From Neotamlana sedimentorum (GTDB lineage Bacteria; Bacteroidota; Bacteroidia; Flavobacteriales; Flavobacteriaceae), in contig NZ_JTDW01000005.1 in NCBI RefSeq assembly GCF_000943565.1, positions 62,001 through 126,000 of the forward strand: DNA of 64,000 bases, given 5' to 3'. The stretch's first letter is position 1, and each line of letters begins with the position of its first letter. Below the pieces are notes generated by a model. That model had not been told where the DNA came from. It saw only the letters and a list, made by a program, of their open reading frames with translations, and ran no database searches. Both the position numbers and the translations under genes were made by a program. Positions 8,670 to 19,782 of the stretch are shown here, piece after piece.

Positions 8670-9873
8670 GTATTTTTGTTGTAATATGATTTATTAAATC
8701 GTTTGCCACTTCGGTTTTAGTTTTTAAATCGAATGCTGTGATATTATCTTTATCATCAATAAAAGTAACTTTATTGGTGTTGCCTTTAAATCCGGCACCT
8801 TTATCATTTAACGAATTTAATACTATTAAATTTAAATTTTTACGTTTTAGTTTCCCTTTTGCGTTTTCTAACTCGTTATTAGTTTCTAAAGCAAAACCAA
8901 CTAAAAATTGTTTCGTTTTTATTTCGCCTAAAGATGCCAAAATATCTTTAGTTTTTTCTAACTCTAAAGTTAACGTATTGGTTTTCTTTTTTATTTTCTG
9001 CGTTGCTACTTCTTTTGGTGTAAAATCGGCCACAGCTGCCGAAAGAATTGCCACATCACTGGTGTTAAAATGCTCGTGTACGGCATTATACATGCTTTGA
9101 GCACTAATTACAGGAACCACTTTTATTGCACTATGATTAACTTTTTCGTGGGTTGGACCAGTAACTAAAATAACTTCTGCGCCGTTATTGGCTGCTGCTT
9201 TAGCTATTTCGAAGCCCATTTTTCCCGATGAATGATTTCCTATAAAACGAACAGGATCGATGGCTTCGTACGTAGGACCAGCCGTAATTAAAATAGTTTT
9301 TCCACGAAGTGGTAATTTATTTAAAATATCGTTTTCTATAAAAGAAATAATATTTTCTGGTTCTGCCATTCTGCCCTCGCCTACCAAACCACTTGCCAAT
9401 TCGCCACTAGCAGCAGGAATCATAACATTTCTAAAATCTTGTAATTTTGTAAAACTGGCTAAGGTAGATGGGTGTTTATACATATCTAAATCCATCGCAG
9501 GAGCAAAATAAATAGGGCATTTTGCCGATAAATATGTTGCAAGTAATATATTATCGCAAACACCATTTGCCATTTTAGACAAGGTATTGGCTGTTGCTGG
9601 AGCAATTACCATGATATCTGCCCAAAGGGCTAAATCGACATGATTATTCCATACACCCGAATCGTCATCTTCATTTGTAAACGAAGAAAACACAGGATTT
9701 TTGGATAATGTAGAAAGTGTTAACGGTGTTACAAAATCTTTTGCAGATGGCGTTAAAACCACTTTAACTTGGGCACCAGATTTAATAAACAACCTAACAA
9801 GTGAAGCTGTTTTATAAGCGGCAATACCACCACTAATTCCTAATAGTATGTTCTTGCCGCTTAATATTGACAT
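8662..9873 (-). CDS. coaBC: bifunctional phosphopantothenoylcysteine decarboxylase / phosphopantothenate-cysteine ligase
   Basis: Performs two consecutive steps of coenzyme A synthesis. The N-terminal CoaC flavoprotein domain (about 1-185) shows the FMN region ISGGIAAYK, the active-site His in WNNHVDLALWAD and the PAMDLDM motif. The C-terminal CoaB domain (about 190-403) shows ITAGPTYEAIDPVR followed by NHSSGKMG. The length of 403 residues is standard. It lies 11 bp after rpoZ in the conserved block. With coaE near 2.4 kb the window holds two of the CoA pathway genes in separate operons. Confidence 0.97.
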   Translation of the reverse strand: MSILSGKNILLGISGGIAAYKTASLVRLFIKSGAQVKVVLTPSAKDFVTPLTLSTLSKNPVFSSFTNEDDDSGVWNNHVDLALWADIMVIAPATANTLSKMANGVCDNILLATYLSAKCPIYFAPAMDLDMYKHPSTLASFTKLQDFRNVMIPAASGELASGLVGEGRMAEPENIISFIENDILNKLPLRGKTILITAGPTYEAIDPVRFIGNHSSGKMGFEIAKAAANNGAEVILVTGPTHEKVNHSAIKVVPVISAQSMYNAVHEHFNTSDVAILSAAVADFTPKEVATQKIKKKTNTLTLELEKTKDILASLGEIKTKQFLVGFALETNNELENAKGKLKRKNLNLIVLNSLNDKGAGFKGNTNKVTFIDDKDNITAFDLKTKTEVANDLINHITTKIHA

Positions 9874-9884
9874 TTTAGATTGTT

Positions 9885-10211
9885 TTACTGAGCGTCTTCT
9901 TCAGTATTTCTAAAATAAATTTTATCGGTTAACCATTCTTGAACAGCTAACGCATGAGGTTTTGGTAATTTTTCGTAAAATTTAGAAACCTCGATTTGCT
10001 CTTTGTTTTCAAAAATTTCTTCAAGACTATCGTTGTACGTAGCGAATTCTTCTAACTTATCGATAAGTTCCTTTTTAATTTCAGTATTAATTTGCTCAGA
10101 ACGTCTTGCAATAATAGAAATAGCCTCGTAAATGTTTTCGGTTGGCTCGTCTATTTGGTTTCTGTCGTACGTTACAGTATTAACAGGAGCATTAGTTTTC
10201 TTTAAATCCAT
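9885..10211 (-). CDS. rpoZ: DNA-directed RNA polymerase subunit omega
   Basis: The 108-residue protein matches the Bacteroidota omega/Rpb6 family: the NIYEAISIIARRSEQIN helix (about 27-43) is the omega core that clamps the beta-prime subunit, and the acidic C-terminal half is typical of the phylum. It sits between bamD (13 bp away) and coaBC (11 bp away), its usual position in Flavobacteriia. Omega assists RNA polymerase assembly. Confidence 0.93.
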   Translation of the reverse strand: MDLKKTNAPVNTVTYDRNQIDEPTENIYEAISIIARRSEQINTEIKKELIDKLEEFATYNDSLEEIFENKEQIEVSKFYEKLPKPHALAVQEWLTDKIYFRNTEEDAQ

Positions 10212-10224
10212 CGGTCTTCTATAT

Positions 10225-11070
10225 TTAACTTTTTGTGCTATAGTTTTTTAATTCTTCGTCTAATTGAACCGTCATTTCATTAACAGTTTCTAAGTGTTTA
10301 GAATTTACAAATGTACTTTTAAATGTACTTGAATATTCCTTTGCACTCTCTAATCGTTCTTTACGCAAATGTACCAAACCTTCTTGTACGGTATTTTTAT
10401 ATTCTCTACTGTTTATAGCCTGCTGAAACATGGCATCAAGCTTTAAAAACATGGCTTCTTCTCGTAAAGAAGAACCAGGGAACTCAAATAAAAAATTATC
10501 GAAAGATTTTATGGCTGCATTAAAATCTTTTGTATATCCCGGTGCAATTACTTTATATTTTTTAGCTATTTCGAATGCTTTCTTTTGAAGCTTAAAATCT
10601 AATTCTTGAACCAATTTATTTGCTTCATCGGCATATTCTGAATCTGGAAACATATTAATGAAGTCTTGAAGATTCTCGATAGCTTTATAAGTTTCGGTTT
10701 GATCTTTAGAATATACTGGAGATAACATGAAAGAACTTTTTGCCGCTAAAAACGAAGCTTCTTCTAATTTTTCACTATTAGGGTAACTGGTAGCAAAACG
10801 CTCGAACTGATAACCAGCCGTATAATAATCCTTCATTTTGTAATATGAATTAGAATACAAAAACATAAGTTTTTCGGCTTGTGGCTTGCCTCTGTAGTTA
10901 GGCACAATTTGAGCAAAAAGTTTGTTGGCTTTTCCAAACTTACCTTCATTATACAGATCTTCACCTAATTTAAATTTTGTAGCAATATCTTCAGTCTTTA
11001 AAGCCTTTTGGTATTCACTACAACTTGTAAAAAGTGTTATCGCTAATAGTATGTAAAAAAAGTTTTTCAT
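10225..11070 (-). CDS. bamD: outer membrane protein assembly factor BamD
   Basis: Lipoprotein of the BAM complex that inserts beta-barrel proteins into the outer membrane. The 281-residue precursor has a lipoprotein signal with lipobox FTSC (Cys near residue 17) followed by TPR-like helical repeats; segments such as LYNEGKFGKANKLF and YKMKDYYTAGYQFERF are classical TPR halves. It is the first gene of the block that runs to recN, and a -7 box lies at 11088-11095. Confidence 0.93.
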   Translation of the reverse strand: MKNFFYILLAITLFTSCSEYQKALKTEDIATKFKLGEDLYNEGKFGKANKLFAQIVPNYRGKPQAEKLMFLYSNSYYKMKDYYTAGYQFERFATSYPNSEKLEEASFLAAKSSFMLSPVYSKDQTETYKAIENLQDFINMFPDSEYADEANKLVQELDFKLQKKAFEIAKKYKVIAPGYTKDFNAAIKSFDNFLFEFPGSSLREEAMFLKLDAMFQQAINSREYKNTVQEGLVHLRKERLESAKEYSSTFKSTFVNSKHLETVNEMTVQLDEELKNYSTKS

Positions 11071-11087
11071 AAATCTTGAACAGTTTG

Positions 11088-11095
11088 CAAAATTA
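11088..11095 (-). promoter_or_regulatory. -7 promoter element of the bamD-recN block
   Basis: Minus-strand TAATTTTG is an exact TAnnTTTG match 18 bp before the bamD ATG, implying a very short leader. Confidence 0.62.
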
Positions 11096-11187
11096 AGTTA
11101 ATAAAATGGATTTTAAAAATATTATTTAAACGCTAAAATAACAGGTAAAAGCCAGTATTTATAAGGTTTAAGTAATATTTAACAACA

Positions 11188-12066
11188 CTAAAACTTATTT
11201 ACAAAATCCGTAATTTTACTTTTTAACGCGTATGAAGCTGGTACTAAAGGTAATCTTACAGTGCTTTCACATAATTTTAAAGATTCAAAAACAGCTTTAA
11301 TTCCGGCGGGATTGTTTTCTTCAAAAATATAATCAATCACATCCATTAATTTAAAGTGAATTTTGTAGGCTTCTTTTGCATTTCCTGCTAAACCTAAACG
11401 AATCATTTCTGAAAATTCTTTTGGAAACCCTTGTCCAATCACCGAAATAACACCCGAACCACCAGCTAGTACAATGCCTAAAGCTAAATCGTCGTCGCCA
11501 GAAATAATCATAAAATCGTCTGGTTTGTTTTTTATTAAGGTTAAATATTGAGCCACATTGTTACCTGCTTCTTTTACTGCAATTACATTTTTAAAATCTT
11601 TAGCTAAACGCAGCGTCGTTTCTGGCTCCATGTTTTTTGAAGTACGCCCAGGAACGTTGTATAAGATAATGTCGACCGGACAAGCTTCGGCTATGGCCTT
11701 GAAATGTTGGTACATGCCTTCTTGCGTAGGCTTACTATAATATGGAGATACCGATAAAATAGCATCAATATTACTTAAATCTGTCGTTTTTATTTCTTCA
11801 ATAACCTGCATGGTATTGTTGCCTCCTATACCTAAAACCATTGGCACTCGCCCATTGTTGGCTTTAGCTACAGTTGCTACAACGGCTTTTTTCTCTTCTT
11901 TAGTAATGGTAACGCTTTCGCCTGTGGTGCCACAAATTACTAAATACTCTACACCGTTTTCAATATTATAATTTACAATATTTACTAAGGCTTCGTGGTT
12001 AATTGATGAATCGGAATTAAACGGTGTAACCAAAGCTACTCCAGTTCCAAGAAACTTATTATTCAT
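11188..12066 (-). CDS. dapA: 4-hydroxy-tetrahydrodipicolinate synthase
   Basis: Condenses pyruvate with aspartate semialdehyde, the first committed step of the lysine/diaminopimelate pathway. The 292-residue TIM-barrel protein has CGTTGES (residues near 45), the active-site Tyr in YNVPGRT, the Schiff-base Lys in AVKEAGNN and the GDD segment after it. It starts 1 bp after the DUF6913 gene stop, so the two share a transcript. dapF for the same pathway is at 27.8-28.6 kb. Confidence 0.97.
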   Translation of the reverse strand: MNNKFLGTGVALVTPFNSDSSINHEALVNIVNYNIENGVEYLVICGTTGESVTITKEEKKAVVATVAKANNGRVPMVLGIGGNNTMQVIEEIKTTDLSNIDAILSVSPYYSKPTQEGMYQHFKAIAEACPVDIILYNVPGRTSKNMEPETTLRLAKDFKNVIAVKEAGNNVAQYLTLIKNKPDDFMIISGDDDLALGIVLAGGSGVISVIGQGFPKEFSEMIRLGLAGNAKEAYKIHFKLMDVIDYIFEENNPAGIKAVFESLKLCESTVRLPLVPASYALKSKITDFVNKF

Positions 12067-12067
12067 T

Positions 12068-12586
12068 TTATATTTTATTTAATATAGTAAGGTATTTTAC
12101 CACCTCGTCTTTAAAAAGATTAATTTCTTTTGTTGATGTTTTTATTATTAAATCGTTTAATCGTTCGTCTGGTTGAAAAACACCGATCTTAAATTTAGAT
12201 TGACTAAGCGCCGTTATTAATTTAATTTCTGTGATATCTTTTTCGTAAAAACTAATGAGTAAATCGAAGTTTTTATTTAAAAAACCAGATAATTCAACGT
12301 TCTTAACAGCTCCTTTCCAGCCAAAATCGCTAGGATTAAAACAGGAATCCCAAGATAAAACTTGTTCTTTTTCGTTTTCGGTAAAGGTTATAATTTTCAG
12401 TCGATTAGACCGAATATTTAAAGCTTCAGAAAAATTCACAAATTTATCTAAATCATCAAATTCATCAATGTTTACAATAACTCCCAGACTTTCAACTTTA
12501 TTATCATTTATTTCTATTTCTCTTTTTGATAACAATTTGTTTAAGTACTTTTTATTAGATTTTTCTTTAAAACCTTGTAAAATCAT
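12068..12586 (-). CDS. DUF6913 family protein
   Basis: A 172-residue soluble protein without signal peptide or membrane helix. It matches the family annotated as DUF6913 that precedes dapA in many Flavobacteriia: an N-terminal basic helix, a [14 protein letters not shown] segment and a C-terminal part with [14 protein letters not shown]. Function is unknown; the fixed place before dapA hints at a link to that operon only by position. A -7 box lies 19 bp upstream. Confidence 0.8.
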   Translation of the reverse strand: MILQGFKEKSNKKYLNKLLSKREIEINDNKVESLGVIVNIDEFDDLDKFVNFSEALNIRSNRLKIITFTENEKEQVLSWDSCFNPSDFGWKGAVKNVELSGFLNKNFDLLISFYEKDITEIKLITALSQSKFKIGVFQPDERLNDLIIKTSTKEINLFKDEVVKYLTILNKI

Positions 12587-12604
12587 TTACCTTTATACTT
12601 TGCG

Positions 12605-12612
12605 CAAAGGTA
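12605..12612 (-). promoter_or_regulatory. -7 promoter element of DUF6913-dapA
   Basis: Minus-strand TACCTTTG, exact TAnnTTTG. It abuts a plus-strand near-match TATACTTTG (12596-12604), and the two form the palindrome CTTTGCGCAAAG at the divergent start of DUF6913 and the 5'-nucleotidase genes. Confidence 0.6.
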
Positions 12613-12644
12613 GCAAAAGTACATTCAAAAAATATTGTAAAAAA

Positions 12645-13400
12645 ATGAGGATAACAATTTTATTGGTTTTGTTATATTTTTTAAATTTTTCTAGTTGTAA
12701 ACAAAATCAATTGCACCTAAATAAAATTGAAGGTAAACGTATTGAAATTAACAATACGATTACCGAAAATGCCAATATAGAAGCTTATATAAAGCCTTAT
12801 AGAAAACACATTCAAAACGATTTAGACAGCATTATTGCTTATGCGTCTAATACTTACACAAAATCTGATGGCGATTTTAATACAGCTCTTGGAAATTTTA
12901 TGGCAGACGCTGTTTACCAGGAAGCTAACCCCATTTTTAAAAGTAGAACGGGTAAAGAAATTGATATGGTGTTGCTTAATCATGGTGGTATTAGGTCTAT
13001 TTTATCGAAGGGAAACATATCTAAAAGAACTGCTTTCGAACTGATGCCTTTTGAAAATAGCATAGTAGTTGTGGCTTTAAAAAAACCAGAAATAGATAGT
13101 TTAGTGCTTTACTTATCTAAATCGAAAAAAGCACACCCTATTTCGCAACTTAAATTAACCTTGAATAAAAAGTTTGAAGTTATTGATGCCAAAATTAAAG
13201 GTAAAAATATTACAAATAAAACTTACTATGTAGCCACAAACGATTATTTATACAACGGCGGAGATAATATGCGATTTTTTAAAACTAACGATTCTTTGTA
13301 TGTTTTAAATTATAAAATAAGAAATGCTTTAATCGATAATTTTATTAAAAACGACACCATAAACCCTATACGAGACGACCGATTTACCCAAATAAATTAA
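12645..13400 (+). CDS. lipoprotein with 5'-nucleotidase C-terminal domain
   Basis: The 251-residue protein consists of a lipoprotein signal (lipobox FSSC) and only the substrate-binding C-terminal domain of UshA-type 5'-nucleotidases. Diagnostic segments are GDFNTALGNFMADA, NHGGIRS and YNGGDNM. The metal-binding catalytic domain is in the next gene, 3 bp downstream, so the classical one-chain enzyme is split. An open frame extends upstream to 12255 but is antisense to DUF6913; I chose the ATG at 12645 because the signal peptide begins there and the divergent promoter lies just upstream. Confidence 0.9.
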   Translation: MRITILLVLLYFLNFSSCKQNQLHLNKIEGKRIEINNTITENANIEAYIKPYRKHIQNDLDSIIAYASNTYTKSDGDFNTALGNFMADAVYQEANPIFKSRTGKEIDMVLLNHGGIRSILSKGNISKRTAFELMPFENSIVVVALKKPEIDSLVLYLSKSKKAHPISQLKLTLNKKFEVIDAKIKGKNITNKTYYVATNDYLYNGGDNMRFFKTNDSLYVLNYKIRNALIDNFIKNDTINPIRDDRFTQIN

Positions 13401-13403
13401 ATT

Positions 13404-14321
13404 ATGAAACGTAGAGATTTTATACAACAGACAGCAGCAAGTACAACATTAATTGGTTTGGGTGGTATTGGGCTTTCATCTTTTACTGCGGCACAAAAAA
13501 GCACTAAAATTACCATTTTACACACTAACGATGTGCATAGTCATATTGATGCTTTTGGTCCAGAAGATGGCAGGAATGCTAATAAAGGAGGTGTAGCAAG
13601 ACGTGCAACTTTAATTGACGCCTACCGAAAGGAAAATCCAAATACTTTATTGCTAGATGCGGGTGATATTTTTCAAGGCACACCATATTTTAATTATTAC
13701 GGTGGTGAATTAGAGTTTAAATTAATGAGTAAACTAAAATACGACGCATCAACCATAGGTAATCATGATTTTGATAACGGAATTGAAGGTTTATACGCCC
13801 AATTACCTCATGCAAATTTTGATTTTATTTGTTCAAATTACGATTTTAAAAATACCGTAATGGACACACATGCTAAGCCTTATAAAATTTTTAAAAAAGA
13901 CGGTATTAAAGTAGGTGTTTTTGGATTAGGTATTGAACTTGACGGCTTAGTGGCTCCAGATATGTATAAGGAAACAAAGTATCTCGAACCTATTGAAATA
14001 GCTCAAGATATGACTCGTATTTTAAAAGAAAATGAACATTGTGACCTTATAGTGTGTTTATCACATTTAGGGTATCACTATAAAAACAACTCAAAAAAAA
14101 TAAGTGATTTAAAATTGGCCTCAGTAACAAAAAACATCGATTTAATAATTGGTGGGCATACACACACTTTTTTACCCAAACCAACAGTAACCAAAAATAT
14201 TGAAGGCCAAAATGTTTTAGTTAATCAAGTTGGTTGTTACGGATTGTACTTAGGTAAAATAGACTTCTATTTCGACAAAAATAATAACAAAAGTGCCAAC
14301 GGAACTTCTATTTTAGTTTAA
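13404..14321 (+). CDS. Tat-exported 5'-nucleotidase metallophosphatase domain protein
   Basis: The 305-residue protein has the calcineurin-like catalytic domain of UshA-family nucleotidases: HTNDVHSH, DAGDIFQGTPYF, IGNHDFDNG and GGHTHTFL supply the di-metal ligands. The N-terminus MKRRDFIQQTAAS is a twin-arginine signal, so it is predicted to be exported folded, with metal loaded in the cytoplasm. It lacks the C-terminal nucleotide-binding domain, which the lipoprotein encoded 3 bp upstream provides. The two chains probably act together on periplasmic nucleotides. The 3' end overlaps the convergent membrane-protein gene by 9 bp. Confidence 0.92.
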   Translation: MKRRDFIQQTAASTTLIGLGGIGLSSFTAAQKSTKITILHTNDVHSHIDAFGPEDGRNANKGGVARRATLIDAYRKENPNTLLLDAGDIFQGTPYFNYYGGELEFKLMSKLKYDASTIGNHDFDNGIEGLYAQLPHANFDFICSNYDFKNTVMDTHAKPYKIFKKDGIKVGVFGLGIELDGLVAPDMYKETKYLEPIEIAQDMTRILKENEHCDLIVCLSHLGYHYKNNSKKISDLKLASVTKNIDLIIGGHTHTFLPKPTVTKNIEGQNVLVNQVGCYGLYLGKIDFYFDKNNNKSANGTSILV

Positions 14322-15089
14322 AAGTATAGTGTCAGTAATAGCTTGATGGTTTTCAGTAACTGTTTGTTTAGCTTTATGTGCTTTTTGACTTTTTACAGCT
14401 TCAATAGTAGCATATTTAAAAATAAAATAAACACCAACTACATATAACATTCTGTGAATCATTAAATTACTCACAGCACTACTGTAATAGCTATTTACAT
14501 ACTCAAGCATTAACGAAAACCCAAAGGATGCAACTGCTGATAAAAAGAATAAAGCTTTTTGTGTTTGGTAATTTAAATATACTCCCAATGTAACAAAGGC
14601 TAAAACTATTAATACTAAGCTTTTAATAGCAAATACTTTTACACCTATATCGTCTGGTATAATCGTTATTAAAAAACTATAAAGAGCATGTAACAAATAT
14701 AAGTTTATAGAAAAAACAAGTATCAAATAACTACCAATAATTTTATCAATTCTATTAAATTTAAAATCTGGAGCGACCATTAAAATTAAGAATACGAAAC
14801 TAAAAAAATAGCAAACATCTGGAATAAAACTAAAATTTAAATCATTAACGAAAACACTACTTAGATTACCGAGCAAGGAAAAACTTAAAAAAGAAACTAA
14901 AGCAAAATTTAATTTTTTATACCGTATTAAAAAGACTGTTAGAAACACCGGAATTAATAATACAAATGATGCCTGTATGAAAATTTTACTGCTAGAAAAT
15001 ACTCCTATTAAATTAAATAATAAAGTAACTATTAAAACTGCTAGTAACAGTTTGCTAAAAACTGGTGAGGTTAATTTTTTCAAAATCAT
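14313..15089 (-). CDS. polytopic membrane protein, possibly YhhN-like
   Basis: A 258-residue hydrophobic protein with about eight predicted transmembrane helices and a short basic tail (QKAHKAKQ). I do not recognise it with certainty. The pattern of a ligand-free helical bundle with LVSFLSFSLLGNLSSVF in the third helix resembles the YhhN/lysoplasmalogenase family, but the usual GD motif is absent. A second protein of similar size and helix layout is encoded at 15590-16330. A -7 box at 15108-15115 supports the ATG start. Confidence 0.7.
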   Translation of the reverse strand: MILKKLTSPVFSKLLLAVLIVTLLFNLIGVFSSSKIFIQASFVLLIPVFLTVFLIRYKKLNFALVSFLSFSLLGNLSSVFVNDLNFSFIPDVCYFFSFVFLILMVAPDFKFNRIDKIIGSYLILVFSINLYLLHALYSFLITIIPDDIGVKVFAIKSLVLIVLAFVTLGVYLNYQTQKALFFLSAVASFGFSLMLEYVNSYYSSAVSNLMIHRMLYVVGVYFIFKYATIEAVKSQKAHKAKQTVTENHQAITDTILLN

Positions 15090-15107
15090 AATATAAGTAG
15101 GTTAACA

Positions 15108-15115
15108 CAAATTTA
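15108..15115 (-). promoter_or_regulatory. -7 promoter element of the 258-residue membrane protein
   Basis: Minus-strand TAAATTTG matches TAnnTTTG exactly, 19 bp before the ATG at 15089. Confidence 0.55.
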
Positions 15116-15589
15116 ATATTATTTTTTTTATTTTAACGCTAAAATGAGACATTTTATCGATTAAACTTATAAAACATACATTTTATCGATTCAAAATACA
15201 TTGTTATGTAGGTATTTTCGTAAATAATTCAAATAGATAAGAAATAAGCTTAATATGAACAAGCTATTTTTTATTAGGCTTAAAATATAATTGGAAGCAT
15301 TATGTTACTATAATGTGATTAATTTATTTCAAAAACACATAAATAACTAAAGTAGTATCGGCTTTCTAAAAGTCTAATAAATATTTTAGAAGCAATTATT
15401 TCTAAATAGCAAAAAACTAATCATATCATAATAACGCAACTTTATATTTTATATTAAGTAAACCTTTAAGAATTTGTTATAATATTTAGAAATCGTAACT
15501 TTTAAACTGATTTAATCTCTGGCTATTAAGATTTAGAAATTATTAAATAATTTAAATGGAAAATTGAAGAAAAATACTAATAGAACTAA
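15116..15589. other. 474 bp gene-free AT-rich interval
   Basis: No ORF of convincing length on either strand and no tRNA-like fold. The only structure I see is a 14 bp direct repeat ACATTTTATCGATT at 15149-15162 and 15178-15191, 29 bp apart, about 60-100 bp upstream of the promoter of the 258-residue membrane protein. A weak hairpin AGCTT/AAGCT followed by T residues lies at 15247-15272. Confidence 0.5.
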
Positions 15590-16330
15590 TTAGCTACTTA
15601 AAATTTTAAATCTATCGGCACTATTAGCAAATTCAGATTGTTGATAGAAAAAATAAAAAGCTAGCAACGTGAACCCTGATCCCATTATATAAATCATTGG
15701 GTTATTGGAAACGTAAATAAAAGCAATATCCATAACCTCTGAAAAAACAATAGATAAAGAGCCTAAAAATAAATATAACGATTTTTTATTGTCGTTATAA
15801 AAATAATTTAATAGAGATACAGATAGTACACTTAAAACAATAGAATTGTAAACAATTTCAAATACACCTTCGAATTCGTATCTTAAATTTGAACCAGATA
15901 CTAATTGCAAAACATAAACTAAATATATATTTAAGGTTGTAAGCACTAGCAAATGAATCCATAATTTTTTTATAACGTATGAAAAAGATAAAAATCTACT
16001 AACTTCTATTAACAAACACAAATACGCTAAATCATAAAGTAAATTAGCTATATAATAGTCATAGGCAAAGTAAAGTTTTTCATCCAAATTATAGTCATCT
16101 ATAATCCACTCTACGAAAATGCCTAAAATATCCGAAATTGAGTAAAAAAGTAAAAAAAATAAAAACCAAATACTTTTTTCTTTTACTAAAAAAAAGTACG
16201 CAACGGCAACTAAAGGAACTATAAGACTCTCAAAAACCGAAGAGATATTATAATGCCCCATTAGTTCGAAAGTTGCAAATAAAATAAAGCAACCAACTAT
16301 AAGTGAAACAAAAACTTTTGAAATTTTCAT
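15590..16330 (-). CDS. polytopic membrane protein of unknown function
   Basis: A 246-residue protein with about seven or eight transmembrane helices; not identified. The segment FYSISDILGIF sits in the position of the SFSLLGNLSSVF helix of the neighbouring 258-residue protein, so the two look like distant paralogues. The start is the ATG at 16330. An in-frame TTG at 16357 overlaps a -7 box (16355-16362) and is therefore rejected. Confidence 0.68.
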   Translation of the reverse strand: MKISKVFVSLIVGCFILFATFELMGHYNISSVFESLIVPLVAVAYFFLVKEKSIWFLFFLLFYSISDILGIFVEWIIDDYNLDEKLYFAYDYYIANLLYDLAYLCLLIEVSRFLSFSYVIKKLWIHLLVLTTLNIYLVYVLQLVSGSNLRYEFEGVFEIVYNSIVLSVLSVSLLNYFYNDNKKSLYLFLGSLSIVFSEVMDIAFIYVSNNPMIYIMGSGFTLLAFYFFYQQSEFANSADRFKILSS

Positions 16331-16354
16331 TGCTAAAGTGATCAAAATGAGTAA

Positions 16355-16362
16355 CAAACATA
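16355..16362 (-). promoter_or_regulatory. -7 promoter element of the 246-residue membrane protein
   Basis: Minus-strand TATGTTTG, exact TAnnTTTG, 25 bp before the chosen ATG; it decides the start between ATG 16330 and TTG 16357. Confidence 0.58.
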
Positions 16363-16406
16363 AATAAAATTACACTTATTAACCAATTAAAAATACGTTT
16401 AATCGA

Positions 16407-19257
<2,851 letters not shown>

Positions 19258-19261
<4 letters not shown>

Positions 19262-19749
19262 AAATCTTTAATCATCCACACGCCACAAGAAAAATGACCT
19301 GTATTTCCCAATGCACCTTGCAAGTGTTTAAAACCAAAATTTTCGTAAATATGTATTGCCGCTTTTAATTGCGATGCAGACTCTAAATAACATTGCTTAT
19401 ACCCTAGTTGTTTTGCTGCTTCAATACATTTACCAAAAAGTTGTTTCCCGTAACCTTTACCTCTAACTTTAGGTGAAAAATACATTTTTTGTATTTCACA
19501 TATATCACCATTTGAATCTTGCAACGGTTTTACACCACCACCGCCTAACACTTCTCCATTTTCTTCAATAATAAAGTACACATCATTGCTGTTTTGATAG
19601 GCTTCATACATTTTTTTAGTCTCAGGATCGGTATACGCTGTACCTTCTAGCGGAATTTTAAACTCATGAAAACAGGCGCGTATTACAGCCTCAAGTTGCT
19701 CATTATCTTGAGGTTCTATTTCTCTAATAACTATACTATCTTTACTCAC
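19258..19749 (-). CDS. GNAT family N-acetyltransferase
   Basis: Acetyl-CoA dependent N-acetyltransferase of unknown substrate. The fold is recognisable from IREIEPQDNEQL, the YFIIEENGEVLGGGGV strands and the acetyl-CoA loop FSPKVRGKGYGKQL. I place the start at a GTG at 19749, which gives MSKDSIVIREIEP as in related proteins. An ATG 15 codons upstream (19794) would make 178 residues but overlaps the ribD coding start and contains the ribD -7 box. First gene of GNAT-prmC-ligA. Confidence 0.85.
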
Positions 19750-19759
19750 TTTAAAATGA

Positions 19760-19767
19760 TATTTTTG
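19760..19767 (+). promoter_or_regulatory. -7 promoter element of ribD
   Basis: Plus-strand TATTTTTG, exact TAnnTTTG, 15 bp before the ribD ATG; predicts an mRNA that starts only about 10 nt before the gene. It lies between the divergent ribD and GNAT starts. Confidence 0.65.
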
Positions 19768-19782
19768 TAGATATTTTACGGG

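Noticed and set aside
12255-12644. Upstream extension of the 5'-nucleotidase lipoprotein frame
   Set aside because: Antisense to DUF6913; the lipoprotein signal starts at 12645 and the divergent promoter lies between.
15247-15272. AGCTT/AAGCT hairpin with T run in the long gap
   Set aside because: No plus-strand transcript is evident upstream, and a 5 bp stem with T residues is expected by chance in such AT-rich DNA.
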